From assembly GCA_015059495.1 (NCBI GenBank), contig SVAI01000001.1, forward strand, positions 371,246 through 435,245: DNA of 64,000 nucleotides. The letters are read 5' to 3'. This DNA comes from Bacillota bacterium (GTDB taxonomy: Bacteria; Bacillota_I; Bacilli_A; RF39; UBA660). A program made the position numbers and the translations under genes. The notes under the pieces are model-generated. The model saw only the letters and a list, made by a program, of their open reading frames with translations, searched no databases and was not told the origin of the DNA. Shown piece after piece: positions 35,608 through 45,507 of the stretch (position 1 is its first letter; each line of letters begins with the position of its first letter).

Positions 35608-36972
35608 ATGTTTAATTCTGCAGGAAGTATGTATGAAGAAATAGAGCAAAATAGACTTAAAAAACAAAGAAAGAAAAAATTATTAATTAGAAGAATAGTA
35701 GCAATAATTTTATTATTAATTTTATTATCATATCTAGGTGTTCTTTTAAATGATATTAGAAGATTCCATAAAGGTGATTTACCACTTATAACTATATCTT
35801 CTAATACAAAAGAATATGATGATGGTAGAGTAGAAACTTATTATTCTTTAGGATGGGTATTTAGATATTATTATAGAGAAACTATAAATACTCAAGAAAT
35901 AGCACCATTCTGGTCTCATATTAAAGCAGATACAGAATTAAAAAGAGAATCTTATGATCCAAGTTTGCCAGAAATAGAAAAGAATTATAAAATACCTTCA
36001 AATGGTAATAAAAGAGATAAAGTAGATGGTGTATTATTCTTCTATGATGATAATGAAAAATTACTTGGAACATATAAATGTATCTTATCTGAAAAAGATT
36101 GTGAAGTAACAAAGAGTGCATTTATTGATGAATATGATAAAAATGTAAGAAAATCAGATGTACAAATGTCTTATATTGATAGTAGATATGTATTTATTAC
36201 TGAATATAAATCAAAAAGTACTTCAGTAGAAGAAAAACATGTATATTTATATGATATGTTTGCTAAACACTTAATAGCACAATATGAAGATGTTAGATAT
36301 GCTACAACTATGGAAAAAGAACACGATAGTCAAACATATGGTTTAATTGATACATCTAGATTTATAGCTAAAAAAGATAATAACTGGGGTATTGAAGAAG
36401 TATCTAAAGGAAAAGTAACTAATTTAGTTAATTATGAATATAGATTAATTAATTTTGAAGAAGAAACTAAACTATATATTTTATTAAACCAACAAAATAA
36501 ATGGGTAGTATATAATCCAAATACTCAAGTATATACTTCTCCAATAGATAAAACTATTGAAAGTATTCACTATAAAAATGGTAAAGCATATATAGTAGCT
36601 TATGAAACAGTAAGATATAGTGAAAAGAATTATTATTTATTTGATGAAGATGGTACTAATGTATTATATAAAGAAAATGTAGATAACTTAAAAGCATATG
36701 ATGATTTCTTAATCTATGCTAAGGGTGATACTATTTATATAATAAATTATGATGGTCAAGAAGCTATTGAAAGTATTAAATTATATATTAATTTAGATAA
36801 AGCTTATAATACAAAAGTTAAACCTTATAGTGTTGAAATAATAGATAATACATTAGTTATTTCTACACCAAAAGATCAAGAAAAAACACACTATACAGAT
36901 GTATATTATTATGATATTCAAACACTACAATTAATTAAAACAAGATTAAACGTTAAAGAAACCTCATATTAA
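35608..36972 (+). CDS. Membrane-anchored extracellular protein of unknown function
   Basis: 454 residues. A very basic cytoplasmic start (KKQRKKKLLIRR) and one helix (about 27-47) anchor a large outer domain. The domain begins DLPLITISSNTKEYDDGRVETYYSLGW, then is rich in Tyr and in short strands repeating roughly every 40 residues (YLYD, YILLNQQNKWVVYN, YIVAYETVRY, YLFDEDGTN, YIINYDGQ), suggestive of a beta-propeller. A Cys pair lies near YKCILSEKDCE. I do not recognise the family. GGTGAT lies upstream of the ATG. Confidence 0.55.
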   Translation: MFNSAGSMYEEIEQNRLKKQRKKKLLIRRIVAIILLLILLSYLGVLLNDIRRFHKGDLPLITISSNTKEYDDGRVETYYSLGWVFRYYYRETINTQEIAPFWSHIKADTELKRESYDPSLPEIEKNYKIPSNGNKRDKVDGVLFFYDDNEKLLGTYKCILSEKDCEVTKSAFIDEYDKNVRKSDVQMSYIDSRYVFITEYKSKSTSVEEKHVYLYDMFAKHLIAQYEDVRYATTMEKEHDSQTYGLIDTSRFIAKKDNNWGIEEVSKGKVTNLVNYEYRLINFEEETKLYILLNQQNKWVVYNPNTQVYTSPIDKTIESIHYKNGKAYIVAYETVRYSEKNYYLFDEDGTNVLYKENVDNLKAYDDFLIYAKGDTIYIINYDGQEAIESIKLYINLDKAYNTKVKPYSVEIIDNTLVISTPKDQEKTHYTDVYYYDIQTLQLIKTRLNVKETSY

Positions 36973-37038
36973 TTGACTATTTAGCTAAAAAAATATATAA
37001 TATTGAGTAATTTTTAACTATATATAGGAGGAAAAAAC

Positions 37039-38304
37039 ATGATAACAAAACAAAAAGGAATGATAGATATTACTGGTGAAACATCTAAAAAATGGATATA
37101 TTTAAATGATGCTATTAGATCAGTATTTGAAAAGTATAACTATGAGTTTATTAGAACACCAATTTTAGAAGCTTCTGAACTATTCCATAGAGGTGTAGGA
37201 GAAACTTCTGATATTGTAACTAAAGAAACATATGACTTTAAAGATAGAGGAGATAGAGAAGTTACTTTAAGACCTGAAGGTACTGCAGGTGTAGTTAGAG
37301 CATACATTGAAAATAAAATGTATGGCGATGCTATTCAACCTAAAAAATTATATTATACAGGTACTATGTATAGATATGAAAGACCTCAAACAGGTAGACT
37401 TAGAGAATTAACTCAATATGGTTGTGAAGTTTTAGGAAGTGATGATCCAGCAATTGATGCTGAAGTAATATCAATTCCAGTTAGTTTATTTAAATTATTA
37501 GGACTTAAAAATGTAAGAGTTGGTATTAATTCTTTAGGGGATGCTAAAACAAGAAATGATTATCATAATGCTTTAAAAGAATACTTTAAAGAGGATATTA
37601 AAAATATGTGTGAAGATTGTCAAAAAAGATATGATAAGAATCCACTTAGAATATTAGATTGTAAAGTAGATGGAGAAAAAGAAATAATTAAAAATGCTCC
37701 TAAAATAACTGATTATTTATCTACTGAAGCAAAAGAAAGATTTGAAACAGTACAAAAATACTTAGATTTAATGGGTATTGAATACGAAGTAGATACAAAT
37801 ATTGTTAGAGGTTTAGATTATTATGATCACACAGTATTTGAAGTTATGGCTGATATTCCAGGCATGGGTGCTCAAAACGTACTTTGTGGTGGTGGAAGAT
37901 ACAATAAATTAGTATCTACACTTGGAGGACCTGAAACTCCTGCTATGGGATTTGGTGGTGGTCTAGATAGACTATTACTAGCAGTTGAATCTTCAGATAT
38001 TAAATTAGACATTAATAATGGAATTGATGCTTATATCATGTATGTAAGTGAAGATGAAAAAGATTATGCTGTAAGTTTAAATCTAGCATTAAGAATGAAC
38101 GGATTTACTTCTGATATGGAATATATGTCTCGTAACTTAAAAGGACAATTTAAACAAGCAGATAGATTCAATGCAAAATTCTTAATTATTTTAAATAGTG
38201 AAGATATTGCACAAGGTAAAATTAAAATTAAAGATAACGCAACTAAAGAAGAACAATTAGTTAGTGAAGCTGATTTAATTGATTTTCTAGATATGAATAT
38301 GTAA
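37039..38304 (+). CDS. hisS: Histidyl-tRNA synthetase
   Basis: 421 residues. Class II motif 2 is GTMYRYERPQTGRLRELTQ, the HisRS-specific VRGLDYYDHTVFEV and GGGRYNKL are present, and motif 3 is GFGGGLDRLLL. The C-terminal anticodon domain follows. GGAGGAA precedes ATG 37039. Bacillus hisS is followed by aspS; here gatCAB follows instead. No T-box leader is visible in the short 66-base gap upstream. Confidence 0.97.
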   Translation: MITKQKGMIDITGETSKKWIYLNDAIRSVFEKYNYEFIRTPILEASELFHRGVGETSDIVTKETYDFKDRGDREVTLRPEGTAGVVRAYIENKMYGDAIQPKKLYYTGTMYRYERPQTGRLRELTQYGCEVLGSDDPAIDAEVISIPVSLFKLLGLKNVRVGINSLGDAKTRNDYHNALKEYFKEDIKNMCEDCQKRYDKNPLRILDCKVDGEKEIIKNAPKITDYLSTEAKERFETVQKYLDLMGIEYEVDTNIVRGLDYYDHTVFEVMADIPGMGAQNVLCGGGRYNKLVSTLGGPETPAMGFGGGLDRLLLAVESSDIKLDINNGIDAYIMYVSEDEKDYAVSLNLALRMNGFTSDMEYMSRNLKGQFKQADRFNAKFLIILNSEDIAQGKIKIKDNATKEEQLVSEADLIDFLDMNM

Positions 38305-38316
38305 CGAGGTGATAAT

Positions 38317-38613
38317 ATGGAATTTACTAAGGAATTAGTAGATTCTTTAGCTGATAAGCTATTAATTGGCTTAACAGATGAAGAAAATAAAATGGTTTTA
38401 GATGAATTTGATGTAATTGATAAAGATATAGATATCATTAATACTATTGATGGTATTGAATCAGTTAAACCTATGACTCATGCATTAGATGGTGTAGAAT
38501 TAACTTCTCTAAGAGAAGATACACCTAAAGAAACACCAGATATTGATGATTTATTATCTAATGCTACTAATAAAATAGGTAGAGAAATACAAGTACCAAA
38601 GGTGGTAGGATAA
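38317..38613 (+). CDS. gatC: GatC subunit of tRNA amidotransferase
   Basis: 98 residues, the small belt subunit of GatCAB. It has the typical LADKLLIGLTDEENKMVLDEFDVI helix and the ESVKPMTHALDGVELTSLREDTP C-terminal arm. AGGTGATA precedes the start. The gatA start follows after one base. Confidence 0.9.
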   Translation: MEFTKELVDSLADKLLIGLTDEENKMVLDEFDVIDKDIDIINTIDGIESVKPMTHALDGVELTSLREDTPKETPDIDDLLSNATNKIGREIQVPKVVG

Positions 38614-38614
38614 T

Positions 38615-40072
38615 ATGAAATATAATAGATTAACAATTGAAGAATTACATCAAAAACTAATTAATAAAGAAATCACAGTAGAAGATTTAATTAAAGAATC
38701 AAAGGAATTAGAAAAGACATTACAAGAAAAATGTAATGCTTTTGATTTTATAATCGATAATGTTGAAGCAAAAGAAGTAACAGATAATATGCTTTCAGGT
38801 ATTCCATATGGAGTTAAAGCAAATTATTCAACTAAAGGTATACTTTCAACTGGTTCATCAAATACATTAAAAAATTATGTTCCATTCTTTGATGCTACTG
38901 CTATTAAAAATTTAAATAAAGCAAATGCAATTATTTTAAATAAAACTGCAATGGATGAATTTGGTATGGGTGGTACTGGTACTACTGCAAGAACTGGTAT
39001 CATTAAAAACCCATGGGATATAACTAGAATGTGTGCTGGTTCATCATCTGGTTCTGCTGCTGCTGTTGCTTATGGTGTTTATCCATATGCACTAGGTTCA
39101 GACACAGGTGATTCAATCAGAAAACCTGCCGCTTACTGTGGCATCGTTGGATATAAGCCAACATATGGTATGATTTCTAGATATGGATTATTCCCATTTG
39201 CTTCATCTTTAGACACTTGTGGTGTTTTAACAAGATCAGTTAAAGATGCAGCAATCGTTGTAGATAATATGAAAGGTTTAGATGAAAATGATATGACTAC
39301 ATTTGATTCATCTAATATTCATTTATATGATTCTATTAATGGTGATATTAAAAATAAAAAACTATGTTATGTTAAAGAAATATGCGATATAGATAATTAT
39401 CCTAATGCTAGTGATGAATTAAAAGCACATTTAGAAAACTTTAAAAATGTAATTAATAATTTAAGAGATAAAGGATTAGAAATAGATGAAGTATCAGTAG
39501 ATAAAAAATTACTTAATACAGTTGCATCAGTTTATAATATATTATCTTGTGCTGAAGCAACATCTAATATGTCTAATTTAACTGGTATAATCTTTGGACC
39601 AGCAGGTGCTGGAGAATCTGTAACAGATCAAATGAAAGATCATAGAACTAAAGGATTTTCTCCATTAATTAAGAGAAGATTTATTATTGGATCATATGTA
39701 TTACAAAGAGAAAATCAAGAAAGATACTTTAAAAACGCTCAAAGAGTGAGAAGATTAATCGTTGAAGCTTGGAAAGAATTATTTAAAAAATATGATGCAG
39801 TTATTTTACCAGTTGGATCTGGACCAGCAAAAAAATTTGAAAGTGATAAAGATGTTATAAGTGCTGAAACAACTATTTTAGAAGAACATCTACAAATTGG
39901 TAATTTTGGTGGATTCCCATCAATAACTATACCAGATGGTTTTGTTAATGAACTTCCAGTAGGATTAAATATTACTGGTAAAAACTATGATGATGCAAAT
40001 GTATTAAATATTGCATATTTCATTGAAAGTACAATGAATTATAAAAATCAAAATAGTGAAGAAAGGAAGTAG
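38615..40072 (+). CDS. gatA: GatA amidase subunit
   Basis: 485 residues of the amidase-signature family. The Ser-cisSer-Lys triad lies in IPYGVKANYS (Lys), GSSSGSAAAVAYG and SDTGDSIRKPAAYCG. It releases ammonia from glutamine for transamidation of Glu-tRNA(Gln) and/or Asp-tRNA(Asn). The usual GGSSGGSAAAV reads GSSSGSAAAV here, with catalytic serines kept. Confidence 0.95.
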   Translation: MKYNRLTIEELHQKLINKEITVEDLIKESKELEKTLQEKCNAFDFIIDNVEAKEVTDNMLSGIPYGVKANYSTKGILSTGSSNTLKNYVPFFDATAIKNLNKANAIILNKTAMDEFGMGGTGTTARTGIIKNPWDITRMCAGSSSGSAAAVAYGVYPYALGSDTGDSIRKPAAYCGIVGYKPTYGMISRYGLFPFASSLDTCGVLTRSVKDAAIVVDNMKGLDENDMTTFDSSNIHLYDSINGDIKNKKLCYVKEICDIDNYPNASDELKAHLENFKNVINNLRDKGLEIDEVSVDKKLLNTVASVYNILSCAEATSNMSNLTGIIFGPAGAGESVTDQMKDHRTKGFSPLIKRRFIIGSYVLQRENQERYFKNAQRVRRLIVEAWKELFKKYDAVILPVGSGPAKKFESDKDVISAETTILEEHLQIGNFGGFPSITIPDGFVNELPVGLNITGKNYDDANVLNIAYFIESTMNYKNQNSEERK

Positions 40073-40077
40073 AGAAT

Positions 40078-41499
40078 ATGGAAAATTTACACGTAGTTAT
40101 CGGACTTGAAATGCACTGTGAACTTAAATCTAATTCAAAAGTATTCTCTTTTGGTAAGAATGCATATAGTGACGATGCAAATACTAATGTATCTCCAGTA
40201 GATATGGCTTTTCCTGGAATACTTCCTGTAGTAAATAAAAAAAGTGTAGAACAAGCTATAGAAATGGCTAGTATTCTACACTGTGATATTGCTAATACAA
40301 TGATTTTTGATAGAAAGAACTATTACTATCCAGATTTACCAAAAGGTTATCAAATTACTCAATGTGAAAGACCTGTAGGTATTAATGGATATTTAGAATA
40401 TGATTCAAATGGTGAAACTAAAAAAGCTATTATTCATGATATTCATTTAGAAGAAGATAGTGCTGCTTTAGATCACTTACCTAAATGCTCTACAATTGAT
40501 TACAATAGAGCAGGTGTACCACTTTTAGAAGTAGTAACTGAACCATGTTTTAATTCTGCTGAAGATGCTATTGCTTATTTAGAAAATATGATTAAAATTT
40601 ATCAATATACTAATATAAGTGATGCTGATACAAAAAGAGGACAAGTAAGATGTGATGTAAATATATCTCTAGCTAATGAAAATGGAGAATATGTTACACC
40701 TAGAACAGAAGTTAAAAACGTTAACTCCCTAGGAAACATCTATAATACAATTAAAATTGAAGAAGAACGTCATAGAAACGCATATTTCAATCATACTGAA
40801 GAATTAGTTCAAGAAACTAGAAGATATGATGAAGAAACTAATACAACTATTAGAATGCGTACTAAAGTAGATGCTATAGATTATAAATATTTTGTAGAAC
40901 CTAATATTCCTCCATATGTTATTTCTGAAGAATTAAAGAGTAAAATAGCTAGTGAAATACCTATGTTACCTTTAGAAAGAAAACATAAATATATGGAAGA
41001 ATATAAACTAAGTGAAGTAGATGCTAATACTTTAATTAAAAATAGAGAAATATCAGATTATTACAATAAATGTATTGAAATAGGTATTGATCCTATTACA
41101 GCATCTAATTGGGTTAGCGTAAATATTCTAGGTGAATTAAATAAATCTAATATATCAATTAAAGATTTCTATTTAAAAGAAGAATATTTAAAACAAATAA
41201 CTGATGCTTTAACTTCAGGTAAAATATCTTCTAAACAAGCAAAAGAAATATTTGCTAAATCAATCGAAGAGAAAAAAGAACCAAAGAACTACATCGAAGA
41301 AAACTCACAAATTAGTGATGAAGCAACTTTAAGAGAACTAATTACTACAATTATCAGTAATAATCAAGCTCAAAAAGAAGCATATCTTAATGGTAAAACA
41401 AACCTTTTTGACTACTTTGTGGGTCAAGTAATGAAAGAAACTAGAGGTAAAGCTAATCCAGTATTAACTAAAGAATTATTAAGTGAATTATTAAAATAA
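40078..41499 (+). CDS. gatB: GatB subunit of tRNA amidotransferase
   Basis: 473 residues. KNYYYPDLPKGYQITQ and DYNRAGVPLLEVVTEP are the kinase-domain signatures of GatB, and the C-terminal YqeY-like helical tail is complete to VLTKELLSELLK. It activates misacylated tRNA with ATP. The presence of GatCAB implies that glutaminyl- and/or asparaginyl-tRNA is made indirectly in this organism. Confidence 0.96.
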   Translation: MENLHVVIGLEMHCELKSNSKVFSFGKNAYSDDANTNVSPVDMAFPGILPVVNKKSVEQAIEMASILHCDIANTMIFDRKNYYYPDLPKGYQITQCERPVGINGYLEYDSNGETKKAIIHDIHLEEDSAALDHLPKCSTIDYNRAGVPLLEVVTEPCFNSAEDAIAYLENMIKIYQYTNISDADTKRGQVRCDVNISLANENGEYVTPRTEVKNVNSLGNIYNTIKIEEERHRNAYFNHTEELVQETRRYDEETNTTIRMRTKVDAIDYKYFVEPNIPPYVISEELKSKIASEIPMLPLERKHKYMEEYKLSEVDANTLIKNREISDYYNKCIEIGIDPITASNWVSVNILGELNKSNISIKDFYLKEEYLKQITDALTSGKISSKQAKEIFAKSIEEKKEPKNYIEENSQISDEATLRELITTIISNNQAQKEAYLNGKTNLFDYFVGQVMKETRGKANPVLTKELLSELLK

Positions 41500-41512
41500 A
41501 GAGGGTGTATTA

Positions 41513-42532
41513 ATGAAACATGCTAAAAGAAATAGTATAATTATATTAATTATTACAATATTAGTATTATGTTATATTTTAAAAGATGATTATCACATAA
41601 TAATTAGTACTTTAAAACAAGCTAATTTATTATGGTTATTAGTAACAATTATTCTATATTTAATATATTTTATATTTGATCAATTATCACTACATAACAT
41701 AATAAAACAATATTCAAAAGACTTTAAATTTCAATTTTCCATGTATTTAGGTATTATCACTAAATTCTTTAATGGTATAACACCACTTGCAACAGGTGGT
41801 CAACCAATGGAAGTATACGAAATGCATAAAAAAGGTGTTGATTATAAGAGTGGAGCTAATATTGTTATTCAAAACTATATAGTATTCCAAATAGCACTAG
41901 TATTCTGGGGTATTATATCAATAACATTAAATCAATTCTTACACTTCTTTAAATATATACCAGTATTAAAGCAATTAACTATTATAGGCTTTATAATTAA
42001 CTTTGTAATATTAATTATATTATTTATGGTAAGTTTCTCTAAAAAATTCAATAAGATAATACTTACATTCTGTATTAAAGTACTATCTAAATTAAAAATA
42101 GTTAAAGATAAAGAAAAAGCATTAGAAAAATGGTCTAAAACATGCGATGAATACTATGAAAATGCTAAAGTATTATTACATAATAAAAAAGTATTTATTA
42201 AATGTGTATTCTATCAAATAATATCTCTATGTATTTATTATGCATTACCATTATTTATTGCTTGGTCACTAAATTTAGGAGATAACCTAACATTCTTAAA
42301 TACTATTGCAGCATCATCTTACATTTATGTAATGGGATGCTATGTACCAATTCCTGGTGCATCAGGTGGTATGGAATATGCCTTCTTAGGTTTCTTTGGA
42401 AACTTCATGGCAGATGCTCCATTAAAAGCAGTATTAATATTATGGAGATTCATGACATATTATGCTCCAACTATAATTGGTGCTCTAGTATTTAATATAT
42501 CTAACAATCAAACAGAAAAGGACTCAAAATAG
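41513..42532 (+). CDS. LPG-synthase-TM (MprF N-terminal/YbhN-like) membrane protein
   Basis: 339 residues with about eight membrane helices. Family marks are NGITPLATGGQPMEVYEMHKKGVD and VPIPGASGGMEYAFLGF. This domain is the flippase half of MprF and occurs alone in many Firmicutes; the synthase half is absent. Likely a lipid transporter. It starts 13 bases after gatB with GAGGGTG as ribosome site, and a terminator follows. Confidence 0.85.
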   Translation: MKHAKRNSIIILIITILVLCYILKDDYHIIISTLKQANLLWLLVTIILYLIYFIFDQLSLHNIIKQYSKDFKFQFSMYLGIITKFFNGITPLATGGQPMEVYEMHKKGVDYKSGANIVIQNYIVFQIALVFWGIISITLNQFLHFFKYIPVLKQLTIIGFIINFVILIILFMVSFSKKFNKIILTFCIKVLSKLKIVKDKEKALEKWSKTCDEYYENAKVLLHNKKVFIKCVFYQIISLCIYYALPLFIAWSLNLGDNLTFLNTIAASSYIYVMGCYVPIPGASGGMEYAFLGFFGNFMADAPLKAVLILWRFMTYYAPTIIGALVFNISNNQTEKDSK

Positions 42533-42542
42533 TCCTTTTTTA
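42517..42542 (+). terminator. Terminator of hisS-gatCAB region
   Basis: AAAAGGACT pairs with AGTCCTTTTT around CAAAAT. Confidence 0.85.
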
Positions 42543-42596
42543 ATTGTTTAAAATGCAAAATTATGATATAAATATAATAGGAAAGAGTGAAGGGTT

Positions 42597-43532
42597 ATGG
42601 AAGAACAAAATAATTATGAAATAAAAGAACCAAAGAAAAAGAATACTAGTACAATAATATTTACAATTATATTTATAATATTAATAGGTGTTATTGGCTA
42701 TTTAACATTTACAAGAGTAATGGAACGTTCAAACAAACAAAACAATCAAGAGTCATCTCAGCAAAAGCAAGAAAGTCCTAAAAAAGAAATAGATGCAAAA
42801 GAAAACGTTAAAATTGATATATTAACAAAAACAAATAAAATATTTAGTATTAAAGATAACAGTAAATCTAAATCAATTAATTATACAGGTAATATTGTTG
42901 AAATACTAGAAAAACTATCTTTAAATGACGATAATAAAATTAGAATAGCAGTAAATGCCAGTAAAAAACATAAAGTACATACAAGCAAAAATAAATTATC
43001 TAACCCAGAGGTAATAAAAATAATAGATGAATATATAAAGAATTATACTGTAGAAGAATATTTTACAAATGAAGATACTTATTTCTACGCTCAATATGAT
43101 GGAGAAGAAGTAGAAAGAAATTATAAAGAATTATTTGGAGAACAAATAGAACATAGAGATTTTAAAGATGCATGCCCATTTGAATATTATTATGATTCAA
43201 AAAGTAATGAATATTTTTCCAACAATCAATGTGGTGGAACAGGATATGATGAATTACTATATTATTTTGATAAAGTAACAACAAAAGACGATGAATCTTA
43301 TGCATATATCTACATTGGATTAAAAGGAAATGGAAGATATACAGGAGAATCAACTAAAATATATTCAGACATAGATAAAAAAAATATAGTTGAAGAAATT
43401 ACAGATCCACAAAAAGGCAGTGATTATCTAATCGAAGATAATAAAATAGATGAATTTGCTAAGTATAAATTAACATATAAATTAAACGACTTAAATCAAT
43501 ATTATTTTGATAAAATAGAAAAATGCAACTAA
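42597..43532 (+). CDS. Hypothetical protein with one N-terminal membrane anchor
   Basis: 311 residues. A 19-residue polar start leads into a membrane helix (about 20-41), then an Asn/Gln/Ser/Lys linker (40-70) and an acidic soluble domain with three Cys (DACPFEYYY, NNQCGGTGYDELLYYF and a C-terminal EKCN). The Cys suggest disulfides outside the cell. I recognise no family. AAGAGTGAAGGG lies before the ATG, and it ends at a shared terminator with mscL. Confidence 0.55.
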   Translation: MEEQNNYEIKEPKKKNTSTIIFTIIFIILIGVIGYLTFTRVMERSNKQNNQESSQQKQESPKKEIDAKENVKIDILTKTNKIFSIKDNSKSKSINYTGNIVEILEKLSLNDDNKIRIAVNASKKHKVHTSKNKLSNPEVIKIIDEYIKNYTVEEYFTNEDTYFYAQYDGEEVERNYKELFGEQIEHRDFKDACPFEYYYDSKSNEYFSNNQCGGTGYDELLYYFDKVTTKDDESYAYIYIGLKGNGRYTGESTKIYSDIDKKNIVEEITDPQKGSDYLIEDNKIDEFAKYKLTYKLNDLNQYYFDKIEKCN

Positions 43533-43560
43533 AAAAAGAAGTAATTTTACTTCTTTTTAT
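43533..43560. terminator. Bidirectional terminator before mscL
   Basis: AAAAAGAAGTAA pairs with TTACTTCTTTTT. It serves the plus-strand gene ending at 43532 and mscL ending at 43547. Confidence 0.85.
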
Positions 43561-43987
43561 TTTGTTTCTTTAATTCATCTCTGATTTCTTCTAAAAGAAT
43601 AATTTCAGCACTTTTAGCTGGAGCAGCTTCTTCTTCTTTTTTCTTACCAATAGACATTATTTTATTTACAGCTTTAAGCATTAAGAATAAAACAAATGCC
43701 ATTATTAAGAAATTGATTACTGAAGTGATAAAATCACCATATTTGATAACTTGACCACCATAGATCTTAAGTTCACCACCAACTTCAGCTCCACCAATAC
43801 CATTAATGATTGGATTAATGAAATCAGTAGTTAATGCAGTAACAATATTAGCAAATGCAGTACCAATAATTACACCAATTGCCATATCCATAACATTGCC
43901 TTTTAAGACAAATGCTTTAAATTCTGCAATAAAACCTTTTCCTTTTCCAGCTACTTTTTTAAGTTTTTCATTTCTTAATTTTTCCAT
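43547..43987 (-). CDS. mscL: Large-conductance mechanosensitive channel
   Basis: 146 residues. FKAFVLKGNVMDMAIGVIIGTAF is the MscL first-helix signature, followed by a periplasmic-type loop and the second helix SVINFLIMAFVLFLMLKAVN. The Ala/Lys/Glu linker and the C-terminal bundle EIILLEEIRDELKKQN complete the fold. It opens under membrane tension. AGGAGG precedes the start. Confidence 0.97.
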   Translation of the reverse strand: MEKLRNEKLKKVAGKGKGFIAEFKAFVLKGNVMDMAIGVIIGTAFANIVTALTTDFINPIINGIGGAEVGGELKIYGGQVIKYGDFITSVINFLIMAFVLFLMLKAVNKIMSIGKKKEEEAAPAKSAEIILLEEIRDELKKQNKKK

Positions 43988-44086
43988 AAAAGTCCTCCTT
44001 AATTTGATTATAGTTCAACTTTTTTAAAAATGCAAGAAAATGCATATTTTACGGGCATTTACACACAATAATAGGGTAGAAAATTG

Positions 44087-44100
44087 TATCAAATTTGACA
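44087..44100. promoter_or_regulatory. Operator-like motif TATCAAATTTGACA
   Basis: Exact copy of 27946-27959 in the same position relative to the -35 box. Confidence 0.6.
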
Positions 44101-44123
44101 AAATTAGGCATTTGTGGTACAAT
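44095..44123 (+). promoter_or_regulatory. Promoter of the lysozyme-fold gene
   Basis: TTGACA at 44095-44100, a 17-base spacer and TACAAT at 44118-44123. Confidence 0.8.
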
Positions 44124-44168
44124 TGTCATGTTTTCTTTGTTAAAAAGGAACGGAGGTTTTTATTAATC

Positions 44169-44966
44169 ATGAAAAGTGAGCTGAAGGCTAAAGTTATAGC
44201 CTTTGTATGTACCGTGCTTGTACTCTCTTGCGGTATAATTAAAAACAACATATTTAATGACAGTAAAAAACAAGTAGAAAGAAACCAAATTTTAGCAATG
44301 GAATCTTATACAACTTATGATATAGAAAATGATGTAAATTCATTTATTAATGACAACTATGAAACTTTTGAATTCTATGCCAATACATTTGGTATTACAT
44401 TAGATAATTTAAAAGAATCTATTATTTCAAAGAATATTAATAATACATTAAATAAACAAGATATAGGTAATACTAGTACTATATATGATAATTTAGATAA
44501 AAACATAATTGATTATTTATTTAATCTAAGAAAAGAAAACTCTAAATTATTTAAACAAACATATAGTAATGGTAATAACTATACTAAAGAATATGTTTAT
44601 GGTCTATTAAATTATTATTCGAATATATATAATAATGTAGATTTTGATATCTTAGCAGGTATTGCATATATTGAATCAGGTAACTTAAATTCAAATTATA
44701 TGATGGCTTGCAATAACATCTTTGGTGGTATGTCATCCACTGGATTAATTAAATATCAAAATATTGAATATGGTGTTTTATCATACGTTAAATTAATGTC
44801 AGAAAAGTATTATGCTAAAGGATTAGACACAGTAGAAAAAATAGCGAGAGTATATAATCCAAATAGTGCTACATGGACAGCTAATGTTAAAAATGCATCA
44901 AATAAATTTAATAATTATGATAATATTGAAAATTTAAATAAATTAATAAGTTTAAAGGGGGAATAA
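44169..44966 (+). CDS. Secreted glucosaminidase/lysozyme-fold protein
   Basis: 265 residues. An N-terminal signal helix (about 8-24) ends VLSCG, which could be a weak lipobox. The C-terminal half has FDILAGIAYIESGNLNSNY, with a catalytic Glu at the lysozyme-like position, then CNNIFGGMSSTG, YGVLSYVKLMSEKYYAKG and ARVYNPNSATW. These match the glucosaminidase/transglycosylase lysozyme-like fold, so it probably cleaves peptidoglycan. ATG 44169 lies after CGGAGG; an in-frame ATG at 44040 is upstream of the promoter and rejected. It is under the shared palindromic motif and overlaps no gene; the next gene follows after 3 bases. Confidence 0.75.
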   Translation: MKSELKAKVIAFVCTVLVLSCGIIKNNIFNDSKKQVERNQILAMESYTTYDIENDVNSFINDNYETFEFYANTFGITLDNLKESIISKNINNTLNKQDIGNTSTIYDNLDKNIIDYLFNLRKENSKLFKQTYSNGNNYTKEYVYGLLNYYSNIYNNVDFDILAGIAYIESGNLNSNYMMACNNIFGGMSSTGLIKYQNIEYGVLSYVKLMSEKYYAKGLDTVEKIARVYNPNSATWTANVKNASNKFNNYDNIENLNKLISLKGE

Positions 44967-44969
44967 AAA

Positions 44970-45431
44970 ATGGCTAAGGATGAAAATTATGTAAGCTTCA
45001 TAGCATATAAAAAAGAAAAAGATGCTAAAAAGCAACAACTAGAAACTGAAAAGGAAAATTTAGTTACTGCAGTAAAAAATGGATATGAATCATATCGCGA
45101 TTATGAATATGCTGCTTCAAAACAATTAAGTAGCGATCCAAGATTCTCATTAAATAGAGATTATTATAAATTAAGACAAAATTATTTACTAGATGTAGCA
45201 GACGCGTGTCTTAATTATGTAAGAACTGGCTTAAGATACAATAAAAAAAGAAATGGAGAATCATTCTTATTTACAGTATATGGTTTTAACGAATTACTTG
45301 AAGCTAGAGATAATAAAAATGAGTTTATTATGAATTATGTAAATAAAATTGGTTTAGACCTAGATTATGCAATTAATCTAATTAAACCAAAAGAAGAAGA
45401 ATACGACGAATTATTACTTAGAACAAAATAA
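44970..45431 (+). CDS. Hypothetical helical protein cotranscribed with the lysozyme-fold gene
   Basis: 153 residues. The first 45 form a charged coiled coil (YKKEKDAKKQQLETEKENLVTAV); the rest is helical, with RDYYKLRQNYLLDVADACLNYVRTGLRY and SFLFTVYGFNELLEARD. No signal peptide. The family is not recognised. GGGGGAA ribosome site; a terminator follows. Confidence 0.55.
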   Translation: MAKDENYVSFIAYKKEKDAKKQQLETEKENLVTAVKNGYESYRDYEYAASKQLSSDPRFSLNRDYYKLRQNYLLDVADACLNYVRTGLRYNKKRNGESFLFTVYGFNELLEARDNKNEFIMNYVNKIGLDLDYAINLIKPKEEEYDELLLRTK

Positions 45432-45460
45432 GAGAAATGTAATATTTTCTCTTTTTTTTA
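45430..45460 (+). terminator. Terminator
   Basis: AGAGAAA pairs with TTTCTCT around TGTAATAT and runs into TTTTTTT. Confidence 0.75.
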
Positions 45461-45507
45461 TATACTATTTTTGATATAATTAATAATAGTAAAGAGGGTG
45501 GCTAAAG

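Noticed and set aside
36973..37038. T-box leader of hisS
   Set aside because: The gap is only 66 bases, with no T-box motif and no terminator/antiterminator pair.
44040..44168. N-terminal extension of the lysozyme-fold protein from ATG 44040
   Set aside because: This codon lies upstream of the promoter. Beginning at 44169 gives a proper signal peptide and ribosome site.
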